Source: an uncultured Bacteroidia bacterium
GTDB taxonomy: Bacteria; Bacteroidota; Bacteroidia; Bacteroidales; Prolixibacteraceae
DNA length: 32,363 bases
Assembly: GCA_903834845.1 (NCBI GenBank)
Contig: CAILKW010000759.1
Coordinates: 1-32,363, forward strand
Reading direction: 5' to 3'
The notes under the pieces were generated by a model, which saw only the letters and a list, made by a program, of their open reading frames with translations, did no database searches and was not told the DNA's origin. Of the stretch, positions 9,728 through 17,183 are shown piece by piece (the stretch's first letter is position 1; every line of letters starts with the position of its first letter). The translations under genes and the position numbers were made by a program.

Positions 9728-11608
9728 TTAATATAGCGTCAGTATTTCACCCGGGTCTATAACAATAGTACCAGGAATTTCTGAGTGTTGATTATTCAGG
9801 TAAGAGGTAGTTCTTTCCATTCCTTTGAATTTACAATTATTCCACTGTATATCAAAAGCTATAGGCCTTGTAGCAGGATTAAGTACAACCAATATATTGC
9901 TCTTTTTACCCTTATAAGCAGTAACTAGCAATGGCGTGGTTTCTGGTGAAACATCCACTCTTTTCATTCCTTTCAATATATGTCTGCTGAATGCGCCAAA
10001 GGTTCTCAACTGAAATCCTGATGCAACAGGCTGCATATCATTGCTGTGATCTAATGTAAACAAAGAGCGTGTAAAGGCAAAAGATGGCTGGGTATAATCC
10101 AGCAAAGTCCAGCAATACATTATTGCAATGGCATTTAGCTGAGCCATATTTTTATGATAGAGCATAGCGTATGAGAAAGCTATTTTGTATGCATCGGTTT
10201 GCAGGAAACTTGCATTTATACAGATTTCGGTGGAAATGAAAGGTTTATTCCTAACCAGATTATTGAACTCTGTAATCCTGTTATCATACTCATCGGGCGA
10301 AAAAATTAAACTCTGATAATCATACAGGTTGCTTGCTGCGTAGTCCATTTTATCCCAGACATCAGGATATTGCTGAAAACCTTTAATCGCGTTTATGCCC
10401 TCTTTCAGTACACTGGCATTATGAGAATGGATTTTAACATTTTTGAATCCATTTGCATCAAGCTGTCGGCGTAAGCTAATGGTCATGTCGCGCCATGTCT
10501 CAGGAGTTTGTGAAATCTCATTCTGAATCCCAACTATTTCGGGAGCTTTCCCTGTTTTTTCCACAGACTTCCTGCAATAGTTTACGATTGCTTCGGCGTA
10601 TTTCAGGCTGTTAAGCTTTCCATTCTCGTACATAAATCCGGGAAGACTCCAAAACTCAAATATATCTATTCCACCTAAAGCCCTGATTTTTTTTACATAT
10701 TCAAAATCTGTCAGTTCTCCATTAGGAAAATTATCTCCATAATAATGGGGAACCAAATAGTCACGATCATCCCAGTTACTGAAGTCTGGCTTTAGCCGGG
10801 TACTCGTAGGGTATTCACGTTGGAGAAGAAGGTTGTATTCTGTTATCAGGTTCCACCATTTTTCTTTGCCAGCCTTATTTAATGACCAGTAAGCTGAAGG
10901 AGACAAAATTCCACCGAATCCAAGAATTTCCTGATATGTTTTTTCAGGGTTAATTTTTAAATGGACTTTCTGTCCAATCTGAGGTTTAAATATAAATCCT
11001 GATAGAGAACCTTTACCGGAATATTTTAGTTGGTGACGGGTAAGGTCCAATAAACAGGGAAATTGAGCAATCAATACATCGTTAACCTTTAATTTTATCA
11101 ATAAATTCGAATTCGATTCAAAACTAACCGCATTTATCTTTCCAGTATATTTAGTTTTCGTCTCAATAATTTTCTTTTGAGGATAACGATCAGATTTTAT
11201 CTTATTCTTTTCAATATCAACGTCATTGAAACCAAACGAATCATAATAACGTTGTGTAAGCTGTACTTCATCTTTGCTTACTTTTATGGTTATACCACCT
11301 TTTGAACCAGTGAAAATCCATTCAAAAGCGCCATTTTCAACTGGCAGATCTTTAAACTGAACGGTTCGAACAAAAAATGCAGGAAGCCTTTCTTCCGAGT
11401 AGAAGCCTTTATTTTGAACATCCAATCCCCATATTTGTATTTTATCATTTCCGATGGCGAAGTCAGAATATTTTTCTAACCCATCTCCCGGATCTAATCT
11501 CTTTTCCTCCAGTACGATATTGTTAACAATGGTCATGGGCCAGTTTTGCTGACTTTTGACTGCAGAAAAGGAAGCCAAGAATAAAATGCCAATTAGTAAA
11601 TGCCTCAT
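9728..11608 (-). CDS. Secreted GH30-like (clan GH-A) glycoside hydrolase with N-terminal beta-rich domain
   Basis: Predicted exported retaining glycosidase acting on an exo- or endo-beta-linked sugar; GH30 includes beta-glucosidase, xylanase, beta-1,6-glucanase and fucosidase activities, so the substrate is open. The protein has 626 residues and a signal peptide at about 1-19 (cut near AVKS). Residues 25-210 form a beta-rich region that resembles a LamG-type sandwich. The TIM-barrel domain starts near 215 with GFGGILSPSAYWSL, the GH30 signature at the first strand. The probable acid/base is Glu364 in IVGIQNEIS, and the probable nucleophile is Glu461 in PFISTEIC. The C-terminal beta domain ends DPGEILTLY, as in GH30. 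It follows the propeller gene by 56 bp in the same operon. The GH30 assignment is by motif and layout only. Confidence 0.82.
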   Translation of the reverse strand: MRHLLIGILFLASFSAVKSQQNWPMTIVNNIVLEEKRLDPGDGLEKYSDFAIGNDKIQIWGLDVQNKGFYSEERLPAFFVRTVQFKDLPVENGAFEWIFTGSKGGITIKVSKDEVQLTQRYYDSFGFNDVDIEKNKIKSDRYPQKKIIETKTKYTGKINAVSFESNSNLLIKLKVNDVLIAQFPCLLDLTRHQLKYSGKGSLSGFIFKPQIGQKVHLKINPEKTYQEILGFGGILSPSAYWSLNKAGKEKWWNLITEYNLLLQREYPTSTRLKPDFSNWDDRDYLVPHYYGDNFPNGELTDFEYVKKIRALGGIDIFEFWSLPGFMYENGKLNSLKYAEAIVNYCRKSVEKTGKAPEIVGIQNEISQTPETWRDMTISLRRQLDANGFKNVKIHSHNASVLKEGINAIKGFQQYPDVWDKMDYAASNLYDYQSLIFSPDEYDNRITEFNNLVRNKPFISTEICINASFLQTDAYKIAFSYAMLYHKNMAQLNAIAIMYCWTLLDYTQPSFAFTRSLFTLDHSNDMQPVASGFQLRTFGAFSRHILKGMKRVDVSPETTPLLVTAYKGKKSNILVVLNPATRPIAFDIQWNNCKFKGMERTTSYLNNQHSEIPGTIVIDPGEILTLY

Positions 11609-11664
11609 AGTTAAAATTTTATAAAAGATTTAATATCCTGCTCAGTTCCAAGTATTTTGCGACA

Positions 11665-12918
11665 CTACTTTTTGCAAGTTATTCCGGAGATATCGATCAT
11701 ATAAATTCTTCTTCCATTTTCCTCGTGAGTTGACTCAAAAAAAACAGTTTTACCGTCTCTCGAAGTCCATGGATGCAAGTCGCATCTCCATTCCGGATGA
11801 TTGTACACAGGCGGTGATTTGAATCTGCCGATATCTATCCTTTTATTTGTGGGTACGTGGTAAAGAAACAAAGTTTGTAATCGTCCACTTTTGTCAGGAT
11901 AGGTATCATTTATTATCCATTCATTATTTGTTCCCGCAATGTAAGAACAGTGCCCGTTTACGACCATAACATCCTTGCCGATAGCACTGACTTCAGCTGA
12001 TTTATCTTTAAACAAGTAAAACCCGTCCTTTAATCCGGCAGGTTTAGTATATATGGCTACATGATTATTGTCTCTCCAGATAAAATGAGAGGTTTGTCCC
12101 GATGGATCGAGGATATACAGGTCGCTTCCATCCATATTGGCAGTAAACATTCGCGTAGAAAAAACAGTATTCGGCTTTGTGTGCCAGCGGTGTAAAAAAA
12201 TAAAGCGCGATCCGTCCGGACTGATCAACAGGTGATTGAACCAATGATAATATTCCTGAAAATTAACTCCTTCCATTGGAATGCCAGTAATTTGTGCCGG
12301 TGTTATCAATAACTTTGACTCACCTGTCTGAAGATTCATGCTGTAAATTCCGGTTTTATCCGGAGCTTTAATATTTAATGTTTCATCTTTTACACCAACA
12401 TATCCATATCCGGGCCGCCTGATCTGCAGTCTGGCAAAATCGAGTCCAAGAGCAGTTTTGCCATCTGGGGAAAGGGTATAAACAGGCATTGGAAGTGTCC
12501 TGACCTTCATGGTTTTAATATTGATAATATGTGATACAAAATGATCACCCGACCTGTCATTCCATATTACCTCTTCAGATGAACCGGGAATAAATTGCAA
12601 CATACATCCTTGTTGCCAGGACCAGGCTCGGGATTCGCCAAGCTTAATCCAACGATTTTTCCTTTTTAAATCAATCATTCCAACTTGAATTACATCTTCT
12701 GAAGTGGGTGTACGATGTTCAAAAATTGTACGCATTGCCAACACATAACGCCCGTTAGGATCTGTCAGAAACTTATCGTAGTATCCAAACCAGTAGTAAG
12801 AACCGTCATTGGGCGAAATTGCTACAGCAGGCAGCTGCTTTACCTCTGGTTCAGCCTTAGATACTTTCACGCTTAAAAGCAATATCGTCAGTAATAAAAA
12901 AACATAAGAAAATTTCAT
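11665..12918 (-). CDS. Secreted WD40/TolB-like beta-propeller protein of unknown activity
   Basis: A 417-residue exported protein with a signal peptide at about 1-22 (cut near SKA). The rest consists of repeated beta-propeller blades carrying SPDGKTALG, SPDGSRFIFLHRW and SRDGKTVFFESTHE motifs. Distinctive segments are YYWFGYYDKF (41-50), RAWSWQQGCML (97-107), IWNDRSGDHF (118-127), LDFARL (159-164), RRPGYGY (167-173), NGHCSYI (321-327), INDTYPDKSG (336-345) and RCDLHPWTSRDG (378-389). The many blade-end histidines (225, 229, 243, 246, 278, 286, 323, 374, 382) recall the metal-binding propeller of oligogalacturonate lyases (PL22), so a lyase is possible, but the family identity is not certain. 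It is first in a two-gene operon with the GH30-like gene. Upstream lies a leader containing a possible remnant and element copy B. Confidence 0.85.
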   Translation of the reverse strand: MKFSYVFLLLTILLLSVKVSKAEPEVKQLPAVAISPNDGSYYWFGYYDKFLTDPNGRYVLAMRTIFEHRTPTSEDVIQVGMIDLKRKNRWIKLGESRAWSWQQGCMLQFIPGSSEEVIWNDRSGDHFVSHIINIKTMKVRTLPMPVYTLSPDGKTALGLDFARLQIRRPGYGYVGVKDETLNIKAPDKTGIYSMNLQTGESKLLITPAQITGIPMEGVNFQEYYHWFNHLLISPDGSRFIFLHRWHTKPNTVFSTRMFTANMDGSDLYILDPSGQTSHFIWRDNNHVAIYTKPAGLKDGFYLFKDKSAEVSAIGKDVMVVNGHCSYIAGTNNEWIINDTYPDKSGRLQTLFLYHVPTNKRIDIGRFKSPPVYNHPEWRCDLHPWTSRDGKTVFFESTHEENGRRIYMIDISGITCKK

Positions 12919-12924
12919 AATTTT

Positions 12925-13074
12925 TTAAATATATTGTTTGAATAATAATTTTTCTATCAGTCTTTCCATATTTTGCCAAGCTAATGTTTTAGATGTCCCT
13001 TTTAATAATGGATTCGCTAAGCGATTTGAACTTTGTATGTATTCTTTCAATGTACGGGCATTTCCTATGAAATC
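12925..13074 (-). pseudogene. Possible C-terminal gene remnant between element B and the propeller gene
   Basis: On the minus strand 49 codons are open between two stops (13075-13077 and 12925-12927). The translation looks like a real protein end, with LKEYIQSSNRLANPLLKG, SKTLAWQNMERLIEKLL and a final FKQYI. There is no ATG, GTG or TTG positioned to start the whole stretch; an internal ATG would give only about 15 residues. A reading in a second frame of the same DNA is also open for about 35 codons. The best guess is the C-terminus of a lost gene; the parent family is not recognised. Confidence 0.35.
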
Positions 13075-13090
13075 TTAAATGGTCATACCT

Positions 13091-13235
13091 TAAAAATTAA
13101 TTATAAATCTATTAACTGTACAAAAGTGGAATAACATTGAGGCAAGTCTTTGCATTATTGTTTCATAAATTTTTAAAATTATACCAAAATTGATCAAAAT
13201 TTTCAATTTTGTATCGTAACTTGAAAGTAGCAACA
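13091..13235 (-). repeat. Intergenic element, copy B, upstream of the propeller-GH30 operon
   Basis: Diverged copy of the element at 9277-9453. The inverted repeat is degenerate here (AACTGTACAAA at 13114-13124, TTTGCATTATT at 13149-13159) but keeps the same 24-bp spacing. Together with the possible remnant at 12925-13074 it accounts for most of the gene-free stretch 12919-13282. Its distance to the propeller start is about 170 bp, compared with about 45 bp from copy A to susC1. Confidence 0.8.
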
Positions 13236-13282
13236 AAATATATAGACTTGTACTGACAAGATTCCGATTGACAAGATATTCT

Positions 13283-15721
13283 TTATTCGACTTTGTATTC
13301 AGTCATAAAGGTAATTGGAATACCTGTTGTTGTAATCCCTTCACCGGTAACACGTATCATTGAAGGATTATCTGCATTAAAATAATTCAAGAAAAGTTTT
13401 TCGTTTGATTGTATTGAAATATTCGGCTCCCAGAAAAGAGTAGTCCGCAAATCGGGCTCTGAAGCCGAAACTGTTGAAAGTTTATGTCGTGGTGAATAAA
13501 AAATCCTTGGCGCATCATAACCCGAAATAATGGTATTTACTGTATGATTGACTGATTTATTTGGCAGTAATCTATCTCCCGTTCTTGTGATAACTGATAT
13601 TACTCCATTTGCTCCCTGAACACCAAAGATTGAAGTCTCCCCCGCTGACTTTAAAATATCAATTCTGTCTATAAAACCAACAGGCAAGGCAATCATAGCA
13701 TCATAAGACTGTTTCATTCCATCAATCAGAAAAAGAGGCATTGATCCTCCATTTATTGAGTTAATTCCACGAATTCTTATATTGTACTTACCGTTTAACT
13801 TATCAACCTTAACTCCTGCGACCCGTCCACTTAAAACTTCAAAAACATTTTCATAGCCTGCAAATTGAGGAGTAATTATCAATTCAACATTTGCTTTGCC
13901 ATAAATCATGCGGCTGTTTTCAATTCTAATTGTCTGAAAATCTTTGAGTTTTGGGGCAATTATGCTTATTTCGCCGAGGCTTATAGTATCGGAAAAGTTA
14001 AATTTTTTTGGAAAGGTCGCTTTTATTAAACCCTTCTGTTTTAATATAGTTAAATTCTCTTTTTGAAGTACCATCTGCTGAAGCAGGTTTTCACTAACTT
14101 TTTCTGGTTTGTATTTTAGTGAATCCAAGACAATCGTACCCAAAGGGCGTCCTTTCCTGCCGGTAGCACTTACTATCAATCTGGCTTCACCTGTGAAATC
14201 AATACCATCCAAACGAAATCTTCCAGAAGAATCGACCGGCATATTAGTCATTAGACTATGACTGTTTTCAACTATCCCAATATTAACCTTAGAGACTTCA
14301 AATGGTTTGCTAACGTCAAATTTTCTTAAACTTCCTGATACTGTGAACCCACCTTCAGGAGGATAGTAACCGAAATTATATTTCCATTCAAAATCACGCC
14401 ATCCCTGTGTTAGCAAAAGTAAATCAAGGTTATGCGCTCTGTTACGATTGGAAGAATCGAAATAGTAGGAGGGCTCTTCGATATTTCCACGAATATCTGA
14501 CTCAAGAAGAAACCATGAAGAGATTGTTGAAGGATATTCTAATGAACTATCAGTAAATCTTTTTTCGACTGCAGATAACGAAAGAAATGCCACCTGAGGA
14601 ATATCTGAATCAGTAGAATGGGAAATTTTTATTGCAACTGAATCACGCTTTTTATAAACCGACTTATTTAGTTCCATGCTGACTTTGAAATCATTGTCTC
14701 GTTGAATATAAATCAATCGTTCACAAAGAGGGAGATCTTCCAAAACTGATAAAGTGATCATTACAATTCCATCAGGCAGAGTATCAATTGGAAGAGTAAA
14801 ACTGCTGTTATATGAACTTATTTTAAAACTAAATGTCTTTAAAGTTACTTTGCGTGCCGAAAAAGTGAGTAATAGATTACGACCCAGAATAAAAGGTAAT
14901 GTTTGAGTGTTTGTTTTAGTCGTTATTAATAATCTGTTATTTTGGTCAATTGAAGCACTTAAGGTAACTCCGGTTAGGAAACTTTTAGAAATTTCAGATT
15001 TAATTTCAGCACCGGTAATGTCTTTCACAACTGCATAATAACTTAATCCCGAAACAGGTCTAAGAAAAAACGAACCCATCCCAAGATGTTCAGATTTAAA
15101 TGTGGTTACTAAATCTCCTGTTGATGAATAAACATAACCTGAAACATCACAACCTTTTCCAATAGCATTGACAGCTTTAAAAGCCACAACAGAGGACACA
15201 TTATCAACCAGCGAACCTCCTTCGGGAAAAAACCTTATATCAATATTATTTTTCACATATTTTATTTCTTCCCGAATATCATCTTTGGTGTCTGTAGGAT
15301 TAATCACAACGATTTCTTTTTGGAAGAATAACTGATCACCGAAATTCCTCATAAAGTTTGTATAGGCACGTAACCTGTATTTGCCTGATTTAATGTTGTC
15401 AGGCAACTTAAAATCCCCATTTCCCAATCCGCTTTCAAGTCTGATTACCCGACTAATTATGATTTTTGAAAAGGGAGAAATAAGCTCGACATGTAGGTTA
15501 TTGCTATTGCTTGATAGCAATCTGTCCGAAGCGTCAATAAGATATGCCTTGAACCAAATATCATTTCCCGGATAATAAAGATTCCGATCTGTATGAATAT
15601 AAACTTTTTCAATTACCCGTAAAGTGTCAATAGAAACGGCTGGTATCGGTTTAACGAAACTATCGAATAATTTAGGATGACTTAATACGCTAAGCATCAA
15701 TATGAAGTTGAAGAAAGTCAT
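13283..15721 (-). CDS. MG2/macroglobulin-like protein with C-terminal TonB-receptor plug domain and no barrel
   Basis: An 812-residue exported protein from the ATG at 15721 (the open frame begins two codons earlier at a TTG). A hydrophobic N-terminus resembles a signal peptide. Residues about 35-140 match the macroglobulin MG2 pattern seen in Bacteroidota: EKVYIHTDRNLYYPGNDIWF, then DFKLPDNIKSGKYRLRAYTN. Several further beta-sandwich regions follow, including a QGWRDFEW segment near 440. Residues about 600-715 form a TonB-dependent-receptor plug (LSGRVAGVKVDKLNGKYNIR, MPLFLIDGMKQ, IDILKSAGETSIFGVQGANG), but only about 95 residues remain after it, too few for an outer-membrane barrel. The role is unknown; it could sit at the envelope and interact with transporters. 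It is third in the operon after the DUF6807 gene, 85 bp away. Confidence 0.85.
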   Translation of the reverse strand: MTFFNFILMLSVLSHPKLFDSFVKPIPAVSIDTLRVIEKVYIHTDRNLYYPGNDIWFKAYLIDASDRLLSSNSNNLHVELISPFSKIIISRVIRLESGLGNGDFKLPDNIKSGKYRLRAYTNFMRNFGDQLFFQKEIVVINPTDTKDDIREEIKYVKNNIDIRFFPEGGSLVDNVSSVVAFKAVNAIGKGCDVSGYVYSSTGDLVTTFKSEHLGMGSFFLRPVSGLSYYAVVKDITGAEIKSEISKSFLTGVTLSASIDQNNRLLITTKTNTQTLPFILGRNLLLTFSARKVTLKTFSFKISSYNSSFTLPIDTLPDGIVMITLSVLEDLPLCERLIYIQRDNDFKVSMELNKSVYKKRDSVAIKISHSTDSDIPQVAFLSLSAVEKRFTDSSLEYPSTISSWFLLESDIRGNIEEPSYYFDSSNRNRAHNLDLLLLTQGWRDFEWKYNFGYYPPEGGFTVSGSLRKFDVSKPFEVSKVNIGIVENSHSLMTNMPVDSSGRFRLDGIDFTGEARLIVSATGRKGRPLGTIVLDSLKYKPEKVSENLLQQMVLQKENLTILKQKGLIKATFPKKFNFSDTISLGEISIIAPKLKDFQTIRIENSRMIYGKANVELIITPQFAGYENVFEVLSGRVAGVKVDKLNGKYNIRIRGINSINGGSMPLFLIDGMKQSYDAMIALPVGFIDRIDILKSAGETSIFGVQGANGVISVITRTGDRLLPNKSVNHTVNTIISGYDAPRIFYSPRHKLSTVSASEPDLRTTLFWEPNISIQSNEKLFLNYFNADNPSMIRVTGEGITTTGIPITFMTEYKVE

Positions 15722-15806
15722 GCTCAAATAAGATTAGAAGTTTTTCGTCAGAAAATCCAAATGATGCAATAATTGATATAAAAAATCATCCTGTTCCATT
15801 TTACAA

Positions 15807-17111
15807 CTATTCCATTTCCGAAAACGAAAAAGATAGTTTGGGTGCTGCATCTGAATTAAATACATCCCACAACATTTTGGACAATTCACTATCCGGTTTG
15901 TTTCCTGCGTGGATAAAAAGCCGGAATCGAAGGATAAGCGATTTACCGCGATTCAGTGTGTAGCGTGTTCCAAATGCGGGGAAAGTAGGCTGTACCCATG
16001 AAAGTTCCGGATACTGAATCCAATCGCCGGGATAATCAGGATTTTGCTTATGTTGCAGCACCATTAGCCCCGAACTTTTGTCTGCCCCTGAAAATAATCC
16101 GCTCAAATCCGACCAACAACGTAGAGGAACAATGTTGGATGAATCAGTGGAGACAGAAATTACCTGTTTTTTTGGTGTCTGCATACGGACGTTCAATCCT
16201 CCGTAAAATTTGGTTCCGCGCCGGGCTATAGAAACGCTATCTTTCAATCCTACAAATCTGAAAGTAAGATCAATGATTCGGCCTTTGGATGTTGCATGGT
16301 AGGATCTGATTATGGCAATCTCTTGTACGATCGGAATACTGTCTCTCCACATCCAAAGGTTTTCTGCTTCGATCTGGGCAAATACAGGTCCATTTTGCAG
16401 TTTTATTTTTCCGGTTGGTCGTGCAAATACTATCTGTAGTGCGTGCAGGTCACCAAGTTGGCTGCCAAATTTAACTTCAGGCCATGCCCAATAGATTCCC
16501 CGGTGATGTGGATGATCCTTCGACCAGTCGCGTGTCAACAACTCGCCATTCAAACCGTAAAGCGGATGAATGTAATTGCTTCTCGCAACGGCATAAATAC
16601 TTGGATTAGCCATAAAAGTATCATTTGCAGTTACAATATATTTGTTTGCAGCCAGAGTATCAATTGCATCTTTTTCATAAACAGTCTTGTAATTGTAACG
16701 AAGTACCGGTTTTCCATCATCAGACATAATAATTTGCCCGCTTTCAATATCTTCTTTGACTTCCATGATGTTTTTTATCTTTGTTTTGCTTTCAAACCAC
16801 CTAAAACTACGTTTACCGGACTTTCCGTCAGGCAAAAGCATTACTGCTTGTGATTTGGTATCAGGAGACAGGATTTCAAACTGAACAGGGATCACTTTCT
16901 CAGCACCAAAATTACTTGTACTGTTTTCTGTAACTACAAGCCTGCCCTCCTGTGCGGCAACAACCTGATTTTGGGTTAGGCTGAAGCTTTTAGCAACTGG
17001 TGCATCCGTTTTTCCAAGTGAACCGTTTTTATCTTTAACTACCCACCCTGATTCACATGAAATAAGCATGACAAAACCTGACAACAGAAGGAAACAGATT
17101 GATTTTTTCAT
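15807..17111 (-). CDS. DUF6807 / PmoA-family lipoprotein
   Basis: A 434-residue envelope lipoprotein. The ATG at 17111 (MKKSICFLLLSGFVML) is preferred over one 11 codons upstream because it gives a clean lipoprotein signal with lipobox LISC (Cys19). The family signature lies at residues about 180-210: YIHPLYGLNGELLT, then DHPHHRGIYWAW. This His-rich block is typical of proteins named PmoA-family or DUF6807, which occur near sugar-degradation genes and have no established reaction; the name methane oxygenase is historical and should not be taken as function. It is second in an operon, 72 bp after the GH38-like gene, which suggests a role in handling the same sugar substrate. Confidence 0.83.
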   Translation of the reverse strand: MKKSICFLLLSGFVMLISCESGWVVKDKNGSLGKTDAPVAKSFSLTQNQVVAAQEGRLVVTENSTSNFGAEKVIPVQFEILSPDTKSQAVMLLPDGKSGKRSFRWFESKTKIKNIMEVKEDIESGQIIMSDDGKPVLRYNYKTVYEKDAIDTLAANKYIVTANDTFMANPSIYAVARSNYIHPLYGLNGELLTRDWSKDHPHHRGIYWAWPEVKFGSQLGDLHALQIVFARPTGKIKLQNGPVFAQIEAENLWMWRDSIPIVQEIAIIRSYHATSKGRIIDLTFRFVGLKDSVSIARRGTKFYGGLNVRMQTPKKQVISVSTDSSNIVPLRCWSDLSGLFSGADKSSGLMVLQHKQNPDYPGDWIQYPELSWVQPTFPAFGTRYTLNRGKSLILRFRLFIHAGNKPDSELSKMLWDVFNSDAAPKLSFSFSEME

Positions 17112-17183
17112 AATGAAATTATTTAGATATATTTTTCCTATCATTTACTTTTCAACAATTGCTAATCCATTAATTTTATAATT

